DNA of 39,529 nucleotides from Erythrobacteraceae bacterium (GTDB lineage Bacteria > Pseudomonadota > Alphaproteobacteria > Sphingomonadales > Sphingomonadaceae): positions 1 through 39,529 of the forward strand of contig JAIYEK010000146.1 of NCBI GenBank assembly GCA_027487015.1, read 5' to 3'. Within the stretch, counting starts at the first letter, position 1. Every line of letters starts with the position of its first letter. The notes beneath the pieces were generated by a model that worked only from the letters and a program-made list of their open reading frames with translations, made no database searches and was not told the origin of the DNA. This document shows, in pieces, positions 7,565-16,175 of this stretch. The translations under genes were made by a program, and so were the position numbers.

Positions 7565-7580
7565 CCCAGCGACAGCTGGG
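7565..7580. repeat. small palindromic repeat of sphingomonad type
   Basis: CCCAGC-GACA-GCTGGG, flanked by GTCAC and GGACGA. The same kind of sequence, in variant form, is at 11790-11805. These short GTCAC..CCC/GGG..GACGA hairpins look like dispersed repeats. Confidence 0.5.
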
Positions 7581-7596
7581 AGGACGAGAAAAGCAA

Positions 7597-7626
7597 AAGG
7601 CCCGAGGGATCGCTCCCCCGGGCCTT
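7597..7626. terminator. terminator between convergent ecfG and sodB
   Basis: AAGGCCCG pairs with CGGGCCTT, an A/C mismatch follows, then GGGA pairs with TCCC around TCGC. It is preceded by AAAA and followed by TTCTTC, so it can work on both strands. Confidence 0.8.
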
Positions 7627-7662
7627 CTTCAAATCAAACCCGAAAAAATCAGGCGCCAGATC

Positions 7663-8271
7663 TTACGCGTAAGTCCACACCGTGCCGCGCGCGAGGTTTT
7701 CGCTGGCGAAGGCCCAGTTGAGCTTGGTTTCGACCACCGCGTCGAGATAGGCCGGGCGCTTGTTCTGGTGATCGAGGTAGTAGGCGTGCTCCCACACGTC
7801 GAGCACCAGCAGCGAGTTGAAGCCGCTGTCGGCGAGCGTGTCGGCATCGTGGGTTTCTTCGATCGAGAGCTTGCCGTCCTTCTCGGCGAGCCACACCCAG
7901 CCGCTTGCGAAGTGGCCGACGCCGCGGTCCTTGAGCTTCTGCTTCAGCTCGTCGACCGAGCCGAACGCCGCTTCAATACCGGCGAGCAGCTCGGGCGAGG
8001 CTTCGGTCGTCGCAGGCGCCATCGAGTGCCAGTAGAACGCGTGGTTCCACGTCTGGGCCGAGTTGTTGAACAGGCCCTGATTGGTCCCGCGCGAGGCGGC
8101 GACGATCGCTTCGAGCGACGCATCCGCGTGCGGGGTACCTTCGATCGCGGCGTTCATCTTGTCGACATAGGTCTGGTGGTGCTTGCCGTGGTGGAACGAC
8201 AGCGTCTCGGCCGAGATGGCGGGCTCGAGCGCGGTGTCGGCATAGGGCAGCGGGGAAAGTGCGAAAGCCAT
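7663..8271 (-). CDS. sodB: iron superoxide dismutase
   Basis: A 202-residue enzyme that converts superoxide to oxygen and hydrogen peroxide. Metal ligands are His27, His77, Asp158 and His162 (HHGKHH, QTWNHAFYW, DVWEHAYY). Gln73 before the WNH motif is the position that marks the iron form, although cambialistic forms exist. No signal peptide, so cytoplasmic. GGAGG lies seven bases before the ATG. It is convergent with the stress sigma operon and shares its terminator; no EcfG-type promoter was seen upstream. Confidence 0.96.
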   Translation of the reverse strand: MAFALSPLPYADTALEPAISAETLSFHHGKHHQTYVDKMNAAIEGTPHADASLEAIVAASRGTNQGLFNNSAQTWNHAFYWHSMAPATTEASPELLAGIEAAFGSVDELKQKLKDRGVGHFASGWVWLAEKDGKLSIEETHDADTLADSGFNSLLVLDVWEHAYYLDHQNKRPAYLDAVVETKLNWAFASENLARGTVWTYA

Positions 8272-8344
8272 GGGTATCCTCCGGTCGTGGTGATCTTTCA
8301 GGGGTTCGTAGCAGCAACGCAGATGTGGGCGAAGGGTTGCAGCT

Positions 8345-9640
8345 TCAAGTCGATGTCGTCTTGTCCGTTTGTTCGCTGCGGTCAACCGCGCTGGTGACCG
8401 CGACGTTCATGGTGACATTGCCAAGCGTGCGCATCAGGTCGGGCAGCATCTCGACCGCGACCAGCAGCGCGAGCGGCTCGACCGGCACGCCCATGGCGAG
8501 GGCTATGGGCCCGATGGACACCACAAAACTGATCGATCCGGGCAGGCTGACGGCGCTGAGGCTGATGACGCTCGCGATCAGGATCCCGGCGATGGCGACG
8601 CTCAGCGGCACCTCCACCCCGGCGAGCGCAGCGATGTAATAGACCACCGCGAGGTTCATCGCGGCGCTGGTCGCGCGGAAGATCACCACCGCGAGCGGCA
8701 GGACGAACTCGGCCGTGGCGGGGCGCAGGCCCAGCCGCCCGGCGCTGTCGAGCATCGCGGGCAGGCTCGCGAGCGAGGACTGGGTGGACAAGGCCACCGC
8801 CTGCGCGGGCAATAGCGCCTTGGCAAAAGCGCCCAGCCCCTTACCGCCCAATATCGCGGCGAGCGGATAGGCAAGGAGGAAGATGAAGGTGCCCATCAGC
8901 GTCACCGTCACCACGTAATGCCCCAGCGCGGCAAAGGCCCCGCCCCCGCTCTGCACGCCGACCCCGTAAGCCAGTGCGAAGACGCCGACAGGCGCGGCGG
9001 CGAGAACCCAGCCGATGATCAGCAGCATCGCATTGCCGAGCGCATGGAAGAATCCGAGCAGCCGCTCGCTCTGATCCTCAGGCAGGCGGGTGATCGCGAC
9101 CGCGAACATCACGAAGAACAGCGTCAGCGGAAGCATCGCGGTCTCGGCCGCGGCAGCGACGACATTGGGGGAGACCAGCGAGGCGAGGAAGTCGAGCACC
9201 TTGGGCACCTCGCCCACATCGGCCGGGGTCTGCGCGAGGAACGCGCCCGCGCCCTGCGGCACCGGAAAAGCGCGTAGCAGCGCGGGCATGGCGATGGCGG
9301 TGAAGGCCCCGCCGGCAAGCTGCACCGCCACCATGATCCCGATCATCCGCCGCGCCGCCGTGCCAACACGCGCGGCGAAGATCATCTGCACGAGGCCGAG
9401 CACCAGCAGCGCGGCGACCAGCGGGATGATCGTCATCTGCAACGCGCGCAGCCAGAGCCCGCCGATCAGCCCTGCGATGTCGGACACGCCCTGCGGCGCT
9501 CCGGCCAAGCCGCCCAGAATCCCTGCGCCCAGCCCGCCGACCAGCGCGGCAAAGGTCAACGCCACCGGCAGGCGGATCGAAACCAGCGCGAATTTTCCCT
9601 GCCCGGCCGCGCCGGAGTTGTCGCTATCGTGCAATGGCAT
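8345..9640 (-). CDS. dicarboxylate/amino acid:cation symporter family transporter
   Basis: A 431-residue inner-membrane protein with about eight long hydrophobic segments and the re-entrant loop motif STQSSLASLPAML (related to the Ser-rich hairpin of the DAACS family). The NLAVVYYIAALAG and SVSLPGSISFV regions fit the substrate and sodium sites. It probably imports a dicarboxylate or acidic amino acid with sodium or protons; the substrate cannot be read from sequence. The start is the ATG at 9640 with AAGGA upstream. It is divergent from glmM, 105 bases between starts. Confidence 0.85.
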   Translation of the reverse strand: MPLHDSDNSGAAGQGKFALVSIRLPVALTFAALVGGLGAGILGGLAGAPQGVSDIAGLIGGLWLRALQMTIIPLVAALLVLGLVQMIFAARVGTAARRMIGIMVAVQLAGGAFTAIAMPALLRAFPVPQGAGAFLAQTPADVGEVPKVLDFLASLVSPNVVAAAAETAMLPLTLFFVMFAVAITRLPEDQSERLLGFFHALGNAMLLIIGWVLAAAPVGVFALAYGVGVQSGGGAFAALGHYVVTVTLMGTFIFLLAYPLAAILGGKGLGAFAKALLPAQAVALSTQSSLASLPAMLDSAGRLGLRPATAEFVLPLAVVIFRATSAAMNLAVVYYIAALAGVEVPLSVAIAGILIASVISLSAVSLPGSISFVVSIGPIALAMGVPVEPLALLVAVEMLPDLMRTLGNVTMNVAVTSAVDRSEQTDKTTST

Positions 9641-9745
9641 GTCCTTGTGCGGGCGGCTTGCGGGAGTCTTGCCCTTCCCTTTGAGCCCTAACCGCGCCAG
9701 AAGCGCGAGACAATATTGGCAAGGCCGCTGACGGCAGGGGAATTG

Positions 9746-11086
9746 ATGGCACGCAAGCTGTTCGGAACCGACGGGATCAGGGGCCGCACCAATGCCGGCG
9801 TGATGACCGCCGCGACCGCGATGAAGGTCGGACAGGCGGCAGGACGCCATTTCGTGCGCGGCGGACACCGCCACCGGGTGGTGATCGGCAAGGACACGCG
9901 CCTGTCGGGCTACATGATGGAAAGCGCGCTGGTGGCGGGCTTCACGTCGGTGGGGATCGACGTGATCATGACCGGGCCGCTGCCTACCCCCGCGATCGCG
10001 CTGCTCACCCGCGAGATGCGCGCCGATCTTGGCGTGATGATCTCGGCCAGCCACAATCCCTTCGCCGACAACGGCATCAAGCTGTTCGGCCCCGACGGCT
10101 TTAAGCTTTCGGACGAGGCCGAGGGCGAGATCGAACGGCTGATGGAAACCGACATCCCCTTGGCGCCCGCCGAGAAGATCGGCCGCGCGCGGCGGATCGA
10201 GGACGCGCGCGGGCGCTATATCCACGCGGTCAAGCAGTCGGTCGCCGCCGATGTCCGCTTCGATGGGCTGAAGGTCGTGGTCGATTGCGCCAACGGCGCG
10301 GCCTATCAGGTCGCCCCCTCGGCGATCTGGGAGCTCGGCGCGGATGTGGTGGCGCTGGGCGTCACTCCCAACGGCACCAACATCAACGACGGGGTCGGTT
10401 CGACCGCGATCGCGGCGCTCCAGGCCAAGGTGGTCGAGGAAGGCGCTGATATCGGCATTGCGCTCGATGGCGATGCCGACCGGTTGATCGTGGTCGACGA
10501 AAAGGGCCGCGCGGTCGATGGCGACCAGATCATGGCGCTGATCGCGGGCCGGATGCAGGAACGCGGCTCGTTGAAGGGCGGCGGGGTCGTGGCGACGGTG
10601 ATGAGCAATCTGGGGCTCGAACGCTATCTCGCCGGACGCGGCCTCGACCTCGTCCGCGCCAAGGTCGGCGACCGCTACGTGCTCGAGGCGATGAAGGCGG
10701 GCGGATATAATGTTGGCGGCGAGCAATCTGGGCACATGATCCTGCTCGATCACGCCACCACCGGCGATGGCACGGTCGCGGCCCTGCGCGTGCTGGCGAG
10801 CCTCGTGCGCTCGGGCAAGCCGGCGAGCGAGCTGCTGCATGTGTTCGACCCCGTGCCGCAATTGCTCAAAAACGTGCGCTACGAAGGCGGCAAGCCGCTT
10901 GAGAATGATGCGGTGAAAGCGATGATCGCCGAGGCCGAGGCCGCGCTGGCTGGCAAGGGCCGCTTGGTCATCCGCCCCTCGGGCACCGAGCCGGTGATCC
11001 GGGTGATGGCCGAGGGCGACGACCAGCGCCAGGTCGAACAGGTGGTGGACGCGATCTGCGAAGCGGTGCGCGTCGCAGCCGGCTAG
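9746..11086 (+). CDS. glmM: phosphoglucosamine mutase
   Basis: A 446-residue enzyme converting glucosamine-6-phosphate to glucosamine-1-phosphate on the way to UDP-N-acetylglucosamine for the cell wall and lipopolysaccharide. The phosphoserine is Ser102 in MISASHNPF, the metal-binding loop is DGDADR, the sugar-binding GGEQSGH is present, and the C-terminal phosphate-binding RPSGTEP is intact. Full family length. AGGGGA lies before the ATG at 9746; an in-frame ATG at 9716 is less well placed. Confidence 0.97.
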   Translation: MARKLFGTDGIRGRTNAGVMTAATAMKVGQAAGRHFVRGGHRHRVVIGKDTRLSGYMMESALVAGFTSVGIDVIMTGPLPTPAIALLTREMRADLGVMISASHNPFADNGIKLFGPDGFKLSDEAEGEIERLMETDIPLAPAEKIGRARRIEDARGRYIHAVKQSVAADVRFDGLKVVVDCANGAAYQVAPSAIWELGADVVALGVTPNGTNINDGVGSTAIAALQAKVVEEGADIGIALDGDADRLIVVDEKGRAVDGDQIMALIAGRMQERGSLKGGGVVATVMSNLGLERYLAGRGLDLVRAKVGDRYVLEAMKAGGYNVGGEQSGHMILLDHATTGDGTVAALRVLASLVRSGKPASELLHVFDPVPQLLKNVRYEGGKPLENDAVKAMIAEAEAALAGKGRLVIRPSGTEPVIRVMAEGDDQRQVEQVVDAICEAVRVAAG

Positions 11087-11089
11087 GCC

Positions 11090-11458
11090 TTAGGGCCAGG
11101 CGTCGACCAGCGCCTCGGACGAAAGCCATAGGATGAACGGCGCGGCCACGATGAAGGCGAGCGTCGCCGCATGCAGCCGCGCCCTGTCCATATCGTCGCG
11201 GCGGATCGCGACCACCAGCATGGCGACCACGGCCAGCGCCCACGCGCCGTAGAGCACGCCGAGGGTAATTAGGGTGGGCTGCATGATCGTGTTCAGATCA
11301 GTGCCCAGCGCGCCAGCGATCAGCCACAGAAACGGGGCGACGAACATCGCCACGGTGAAGGCCAGAAGCAGGCCCAGCATCGCCCCAAGCGGGCTGCTTG
11401 CCAGCAGCAGCAGGCCGACCAGACCGGCAATCGTGAAGGTGAATTTGCCCTGTTCCAT
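11090..11458 (-). CDS. small membrane protein of unknown function
   Basis: A 122-residue protein with three to four hydrophobic segments (about 9-30, 32-52, 60-84 and 98-116) joined by short loops, including a charged IRRDDMDRARLH loop. No family recognised. The second ATG at 11458 is preferred because GGAAGG lies just before it; ATG 11470 adds four residues. Convergent with glmM with only three bases between the stops. Confidence 0.65.
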   Translation of the reverse strand: MEQGKFTFTIAGLVGLLLLASSPLGAMLGLLLAFTVAMFVAPFLWLIAGALGTDLNTIMQPTLITLGVLYGAWALAVVAMLVVAIRRDDMDRARLHAATLAFIVAAPFILWLSSEALVDAWP

Positions 11459-11549
11459 CGCGCCTTCCATAGCCCGGAACCTGTAAAGACCGGATGAAGA
11501 GGAGTGTTTTGCCCTTTTGCCCCGCGATCCGTCGCGCTAGGTCTGCGCC

Positions 11550-11774
11550 ATGCTCGAAATGCGACCCGATTGCGAAACCTGCGGCGTGCTGCTACCGGCC
11601 GATGCGCCGGGCGCCTTCATCTGCTCCTTCGAATGCTCCTACTGCGCCGAATGCGCCGAGGACCTCGACGACCGCTGCCCCAATTGCGGCGGCGAGCTGA
11701 TGGACCGCCCGACCCGCGCCAAAGCGCTCCACGCGAAGTTCCCACCGAGCACGGAGCGCAAGTTCAAGGGGTGA
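11550..11774 (+). CDS. DUF1272 cysteine-rich small protein
   Basis: A 74-residue protein dominated by cysteines in pairs: CETC, CSFEC, CAEC and CPNC. The spacing and the opening LEMRPDCE match the DUF1272 family of small zinc-binding proteins. The basic C-terminal tail has no evident motif. Function is unknown. It stands alone, divergent from the membrane protein upstream. Confidence 0.85.
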   Translation: MLEMRPDCETCGVLLPADAPGAFICSFECSYCAECAEDLDDRCPNCGGELMDRPTRAKALHAKFPPSTERKFKG

Positions 11775-11789
11775 GCCCTCATCCGTCTT

Positions 11790-11805
11790 CCCGGCGCAGG
11801 CCGGG
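11790..11805. repeat. small palindromic repeat
   Basis: CCCGGC-GCAG-GCCGGG with GTCTT before and GTGACGA after, related to 7565-7580. It lies between the DUF1272 gene and thiD and may end transcription. Confidence 0.5.
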
Positions 11806-11841
11806 GTGACGATGAAGCTCATTGGCTGCTAACACGCTTCC

Positions 11842-12642
11842 ATGACCCCTCCCCCCCGCATCCTATCCATCGCCGGTTCGGACTCCTCAGGCGGCGCAGG
11901 CATTCAGGCCGACATCAAGACCATCACCATGCTCGGCGGCTATGCGATGACTGCGGTGACCGCGATCACCGCGCAGAACACGCTGGGTGTGCAGGGCATC
12001 GCGCCGATTGCGCCCGAGATGGTCGCCCAGCAGATCGCCTCATGCCTCGATGACATCGGCGTCGATGCGGTGAAGATCGGGATGCTCGCCACTCCGCAAG
12101 TGATCGCCGCGGTGGCGGCGGCGCTGGAGAGCGTGGACGCGCCAATCGTGCTCGATCCGGTGATGATCGCGACCTCGGGTGCGGTGCTGGTCGGGCCCGA
12201 GGCGGTTCAGGCCCTGCGCGCGACGCTATTCCCGCGCGCGGCGCTCATCACCCCCAACCTCCCCGAACTTGCGCACCTCGCCGGCCGCGCGCTGCCGAGC
12301 CACGACGCGATGGTCGAGGCCGCAATCGAGCTCGCCGCCGCGACCGGCACGGCGGTGCTGGCGAAAGGCGGCCATGCAGAGGGCGAGAGCATCACCGACG
12401 TGCTGATCGTCCCCGGCGAGGCCCCGGTGTCCTTCACCCACGCGCGGATCGACACCCGCCACACCCACGGTACCGGCTGCACGCTGTCCTCGGCGATCGC
12501 GACGCTATTGGGGCGCGGAGAGCCGCTGGCGGTCGCGGTCGCCCGCGCGCGCATCTATGTCCGCATGGCGATAGAGGCTGCCCCGGGCTTTGGCGCGGGC
12601 AGCGGTCCGCTGGGGCATCAACGGGTCGGCTTCCGCGACTGA
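11842..12642 (+). CDS. thiD: hydroxymethylpyrimidine/phosphomethylpyrimidine kinase
   Basis: A 266-residue ribokinase-fold enzyme that phosphorylates HMP and then HMP-phosphate for thiamine synthesis. The N-terminal SIAGSDSSGGAGIQAD is the substrate-binding signature. The VLDPVMIATSG stretch and the anion-hole/catalytic-base motif HTHGTGCTLSSAIA (Asp is replaced by His-Gly-Thr-Gly-Cys as usual in ThiD) complete the active site. Length is normal. No TPP riboswitch is visible upstream, and no other thiamine gene is in the window. Confidence 0.95.
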   Translation: MTPPPRILSIAGSDSSGGAGIQADIKTITMLGGYAMTAVTAITAQNTLGVQGIAPIAPEMVAQQIASCLDDIGVDAVKIGMLATPQVIAAVAAALESVDAPIVLDPVMIATSGAVLVGPEAVQALRATLFPRAALITPNLPELAHLAGRALPSHDAMVEAAIELAAATGTAVLAKGGHAEGESITDVLIVPGEAPVSFTHARIDTRHTHGTGCTLSSAIATLLGRGEPLAVAVARARIYVRMAIEAAPGFGAGSGPLGHQRVGFRD

Positions 12643-12656
12643 CGCGCGGCGCCCCC

Positions 12657-13544
12657 TCAATCTTCCGCCATCGGGTCCTTGATGTCGTAGAAGTCCGCGA
12701 TGCAAGCCCAGGCTTCTTCGGCCGACTCGACCCAGGTGAAGAGGTCGAGATCGCTCTTGGAGATCACGCCCTCTTCCGCCAGCGCGTCGAAATCGATCAC
12801 GCGGGTCCAGAATTCCTTGCCGAACAGAATGATCGGCATCGGCTTCATCTTGCCGGTCTGGATCAGCGTGACGAGCTCGAAGAATTCATCGAAGGTCCCG
12901 AAGCCGCCCGGGAACACCGCCACCGCACGCGCGCGCAGCAGGAAGTGCATCTTGCGCAAGGCGAAGTAGTGGAACTGGAAGCTGAGATAGGGCGTCACAT
13001 AGGGATTGGGCGCCTGCTCGTGGGGGAGCACGATGTTGAGCCCGATCGATTCGCTGCCCGCATCTGACGCGCCGCGGTTGCCCGCCTCCATGATCGAGGG
13101 GCCGCCGCCGGTGGTGACGACAAACTGCCGCTCGCCGTTCTCGATGATGCCCTTCTCGCTCACCAGCCGCGCGAGGCGATAGGCCTCGTCATAATACTTC
13201 GCCTTTTCGGCAAGGCGGGCGGCGACCTTCTGATCGTATTCCGAGCCGTTCTTCGCCGCTTCGATGCGCGCTTCGGCCTGAGCCGGCGAGGGAATGCGCG
13301 CCGAGCCATACATCACCAGCGTGGATCCGACCCGCGCCTCGTCGAGCAGCATTTCGGGCTTGAGCAATTCGAGCTGGAAGCGCACCGGACGCAATTCGTC
13401 GCGCAGCAGGAAATCGGTGTCGCGGAAGGCGAGCTTGTAGGCCGGATGCGCGGTCTGCGGCGTGCGCTCGGGGCCGCCTTCGGCAAAGCGCGTTTCCTCG
13501 CCGGCGCGGTAGAATTTCCGGTTGGTCAATTCATGATCGGTCAT
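12657..13544 (-). CDS. LOG-family nucleotide phosphoribohydrolase-like protein
   Basis: A 295-residue protein with the LOG (lysine decarboxylase-like) Rossmann core: a GGGPSIMEAGNRGA loop and the PGGFGTFDEFFE motif, which bind and cleave the N-glycosidic bond of nucleoside monophosphates in characterised members. The N-terminal 90 residues extend beyond the short plant-type LOGs, as in the longer bacterial group. The exact substrate is unknown. The start at 13544 is preferred over 13571. Convergent with thiD, 14 bases between the stops. Confidence 0.87.
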   Translation of the reverse strand: MTDHELTNRKFYRAGEETRFAEGGPERTPQTAHPAYKLAFRDTDFLLRDELRPVRFQLELLKPEMLLDEARVGSTLVMYGSARIPSPAQAEARIEAAKNGSEYDQKVAARLAEKAKYYDEAYRLARLVSEKGIIENGERQFVVTTGGGPSIMEAGNRGASDAGSESIGLNIVLPHEQAPNPYVTPYLSFQFHYFALRKMHFLLRARAVAVFPGGFGTFDEFFELVTLIQTGKMKPMPIILFGKEFWTRVIDFDALAEEGVISKSDLDLFTWVESAEEAWACIADFYDIKDPMAED

Positions 13545-13694
13545 GGCTCGCCCCTGCCAGAGCCCCGCCACCCCCGCAATAGTCTAGGACCCTGCGGCGA
13601 TCCGAGAGCAGCGATCTCGGGAAAAATGCCGTGCGGGTCTATGCCGGGCCGGGCTTCAAGCTGAAGGCATGACCGGGCTGGCAAGCGGCGGGCG

Positions 13695-14711
13695 TCACCC
13701 CACGCTTGCCAGCCACGAGCCATCACCTGCCTCACGGAAGGCGAATTCCCGCCCGGTGAAGCGCGCGATCAGCGCGGCGGCGGTGCGGGTGTGCTCGGAC
13801 AGCTTGACCGTGCTGAATGCGCCCGCCCCGGCAAATGCGAAGGGCAGCAGCAACTGGTCCTGCAAGTAGGGACCGGCGAAGGCACCCGACGCGAGGTAGC
13901 CCGCCATCCGCTTGGCTGCGGTCTTGGCGAGGCGTTCTGCGGGGACGCCAATCTGGCCGAAGGCGGACATGACCTCAGTCACATGCTCGCATTCGGCGGT
14001 GATCAGCAGCGCATTGCCGGGGCCGTGATCGGCAGGAAGTTGCACCGGAGCAAAGGCGTCCTCGGGCCAATCGGCCAGCACCTTGCGCGCGGACTTCAAC
14101 TCCCGGTCGGCAATGTCGAACGGGATGCCCGTAATCAGCGCCTCGACCTTGCCGGAGCGGAATGAGCCGCGCGCCGTGCATTCAATCGGCGTAAGCGCGG
14201 CAGGCGCGATCTCGAGCACAATCTGACCGCCGCCGCGCGGGAAGAACCCGTGGCGCTTCAATGTCACGGTGAGGCCCGGACCCATGCGGGCGAGGACCGG
14301 CAGCAGCGTGTGGGCGAGGAATTCGAAAGGCGGGGCCGAGGACGCGTGTGTCCCTCCCTCGATCACGATGCGCGAGGGCGCGCCCGCCAGCATCAGCGGG
14401 ACGAACACGGTCTGCACCACCAAGGCGGTGCTGCCTGCCGTGCCGATGGCGAAGTGGTATTCTCCCGGCACGACAGCGCCGGGCCGGAAGGTCAGCTCAC
14501 GCGAGCCGACCGCCAGCCCCGAACATTCCGCCGACCCAATCGCCGCTGCCGCCTCGAGCGCGGTGACGTGCTGGCGCATCAGCCCGGGCTTTGCGCGCCC
14601 GCCACGGATATTGGTGATGGTGAAAGGCTCCCCCGTCAGCAGGGAAAGCGCCGCCGCATAGCGCAGCACCTGCCCCCCGCCTTCGCCTTCTGAGCCGTCG
14701 ATGGTGATCAT
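13695..14711 (-). CDS. rtcA: RNA 3'-terminal phosphate cyclase
   Basis: A 338-residue enzyme that turns RNA 3'-phosphates into 2',3'-cyclic phosphates using ATP. The family opening IDGSEGEGGGQVLR, the RGGRAKPGL segment, the HGFFPRGGG motif and the adenylated histidine (His307 in LSEHTRTAA) are all present. It lies 39 bases downstream of rtcB on the same strand, as the last gene of the RNA-repair operon, and should share its sigma-54 promoter. Confidence 0.96.
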   Translation of the reverse strand: MITIDGSEGEGGGQVLRYAAALSLLTGEPFTITNIRGGRAKPGLMRQHVTALEAAAAIGSAECSGLAVGSRELTFRPGAVVPGEYHFAIGTAGSTALVVQTVFVPLMLAGAPSRIVIEGGTHASSAPPFEFLAHTLLPVLARMGPGLTVTLKRHGFFPRGGGQIVLEIAPAALTPIECTARGSFRSGKVEALITGIPFDIADRELKSARKVLADWPEDAFAPVQLPADHGPGNALLITAECEHVTEVMSAFGQIGVPAERLAKTAAKRMAGYLASGAFAGPYLQDQLLLPFAFAGAGAFSTVKLSEHTRTAAALIARFTGREFAFREAGDGSWLASVG

Positions 14712-14750
14712 GTCTTGGTACTCAAATAGACGATGGCGGCGTGAAGGGCG

Positions 14751-15977
14751 CTAACCCTTCACGCACACCACCTGCTTCAGCGTGTGGACGATCTCCACCA
14801 GGTCGGCCTGCGCGGCCATCACGGCTTCGATCGGCTTGTAGGCCTTGGGCGTTTCATCGATCACGCCCGCGTCCTTGCGGCACTCGACCCCCGCAGTGTC
14901 GGCGAGGTGTTCGTCGAGGCTCACCAGCTTCTTGGCTGCGGTGCGGCTCATCACCCGGCCTGCGCCGTGCGAGCAGCTGTCGAAGCTTTCGGGGTTGCCC
15001 AGCCCGCGCACGATGAAGCTCTTCGCTCCCATCGAGCCCGGGATGATCCCCATTGTCCCCTTCGCCGCGCGCACCGCACCCTTCCGGGTGACCAGCACGC
15101 TTTCGCCAAAGTGATGCTCGCGCGTCACGTAGTTGTGGTGGCAGTTCACCGCCTCGCACTCCGCATCGAAGGGCTTGGCGATCTGTGCCCGCAGCGCGTC
15201 GATGACATGCGCCATCATCACCTGCCGGTTGAGCTTGGCAAAGTCCTGCGCCCACTCGACCGCTTCGACATAGTCGTCGAAATGGTCGGTCCCTTCCGGG
15301 AAGTAGGCGAGGTCTTGGTCAGGCAGGTTGATGTGCCACTTGCGCATGTCCTGCTTGGCCAGTTCGATGAAGAACGTGCCGATCGCGTTGCCCACGCCCC
15401 GCGAGCCCGAATGGAGCATCACCCACACGCGCTGTTCCTCGTCGAGGCACAGTTCGATGAAGTGGTTCCCCGTCCCCAGCGTGCCGAGGTGCATGAGGTT
15501 GTTGGTGTTGCGCAGGCGCGGGTGCTTGGCGACGATCCGTCCGAAGCGTTCGGCAAGCTTCGCCCAGGCGTCGATCGCTGCGCGCGGGGGTTCGCCCCAC
15601 GCGCCCTTGTCACGCTGACCGCGTCCCGCCGTGCGCCCGTGCGGCACCGCCGCCTCGATCGCCGAGCGGATGCCCGCAAGGTTGTCGGGCAGGTCGCTGG
15701 CGACAAGCGAAGTGCGCGCCGCCATCATCCCGCAGCCGATATCGACGCCCACGGCGGCCGGAATCACCGCGCCCTTGGTCGGGATGACCGAGCCCACGGT
15801 CGCGCCGATCCCCACGTGGACATCGGGCATCGCCGCGACATGCTTGAAGATGAACGGCATCTGCGCCGCGCGGGCGAGCTGGGCGCGCGCATCGTCTTCC
15901 ACGGGGACGCCGCGCGTCCACATCTTGATCGGCGCTCCGCCCTGGGGCTGATGAAACTCGTACGTCGTATCGGTCAT
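14751..15977 (-). CDS. rtcB: RNA-splicing ligase RtcB
   Basis: A 408-residue manganese- and GTP-dependent ligase joining 2',3'-cyclic phosphate or 3'-phosphate RNA ends to 5'-OH ends. Metal ligands are visible in GVDIGCGM, GTGNHF and CHHNYV. The guanylylated histidine lies in SHGAGRVMSR. Length fits the bacterial RtcB of RNA-repair operons. AGGAGG lies seven bases before the ATG at 15977. It follows the Y-RNA array directly and precedes rtcA. Likely substrates are cleaved tRNAs or rRNA, and perhaps the neighbouring RNAs; that last point is inference. Confidence 0.97.
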   Translation of the reverse strand: MTDTTYEFHQPQGGAPIKMWTRGVPVEDDARAQLARAAQMPFIFKHVAAMPDVHVGIGATVGSVIPTKGAVIPAAVGVDIGCGMMAARTSLVASDLPDNLAGIRSAIEAAVPHGRTAGRGQRDKGAWGEPPRAAIDAWAKLAERFGRIVAKHPRLRNTNNLMHLGTLGTGNHFIELCLDEEQRVWVMLHSGSRGVGNAIGTFFIELAKQDMRKWHINLPDQDLAYFPEGTDHFDDYVEAVEWAQDFAKLNRQVMMAHVIDALRAQIAKPFDAECEAVNCHHNYVTREHHFGESVLVTRKGAVRAAKGTMGIIPGSMGAKSFIVRGLGNPESFDSCSHGAGRVMSRTAAKKLVSLDEHLADTAGVECRKDAGVIDETPKAYKPIEAVMAAQADLVEIVHTLKQVVCVKG

Positions 15978-15999
15978 CGCGACCTCCTGTAATCTGTTC

Positions 16000-16025
16000 G
16001 TGCTACCGCTTTGCGGCTCAAGCAC
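16000..16025 (-). other. stem-loop between the last Y-like RNA and rtcB
   Basis: On the minus strand GTGCT pairs with AGCAC and an inner CCGC-AAA-GCGG helix sits on top. There is no run of T, so it looks like an RNA-processing or mRNA-end structure and not a terminator. It lies just before the rtcB ribosome site. Confidence 0.45.
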
Positions 16026-16030
16026 AAGGT

Positions 16031-16157
16031 GCCGGCGGCGAGGTGTGGCGAGACGTTTTTCCTGAGCTACTCCGGTTGCCCGGGGGCGGCTTCGAACCGC
16101 CGACCTCCTGCTTTCGCAGGCGCTCTGACCCATGTAGTCCCGCCGGCATCCGCCAGC
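16031..16157 (-). ncRNA. Y-RNA-like RNA 4, permuted tRNA mimic with GNRA-capped arms
   Basis: About 127 nt. An outer 8-bp helix (GCTGGCGG with CCGCCGGC), the internal loop ATGCC/CTCG and an 8-bp second helix (GGCGGGAC with GTCTCGCC) form the Y stem. The head is a circularly permuted tRNA opened in the D loop: D-stem strand GAGC, one base, a 5-bp anticodon-like arm CCTGC-GAAA-GCAGG, a 5-base variable loop, a T arm GGCGG-TTCGAAG-CCGCC, an acceptor stub CCGG-GCAA-CCGG, then TA and the other D strand GCTC. The tRNA spacing is exact. Both the anticodon-like and acceptor arms end in GNRA tetraloops, so it cannot be decoded or charged normally. YrlA-type bacterial Y RNAs are known tRNA mimics encoded beside rsr. 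Confidence 0.85.
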
Positions 16158-16175
16158 GAATGATTGAAGTTCTCG

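Noticed and set aside
9641-10861. Long open frame on the minus strand, continuous with the symporter gene and antisense to glmM
   Set aside because: It is a frame shadow of glmM in GC-rich DNA. The symporter has a well-placed ATG at 9640, and the upstream sequence is His/Arg/Asp-rich with no domain.
11774-11842. A TPP riboswitch before thiD
   Set aside because: The gap is under 70 bases, and only a short repeat-type hairpin is present; none of the conserved TPP core bases were seen.
14784-15992. Long plus-strand open frame opposite rtcB
   Set aside because: Antisense shadow; rtcB motifs on the other strand are complete.
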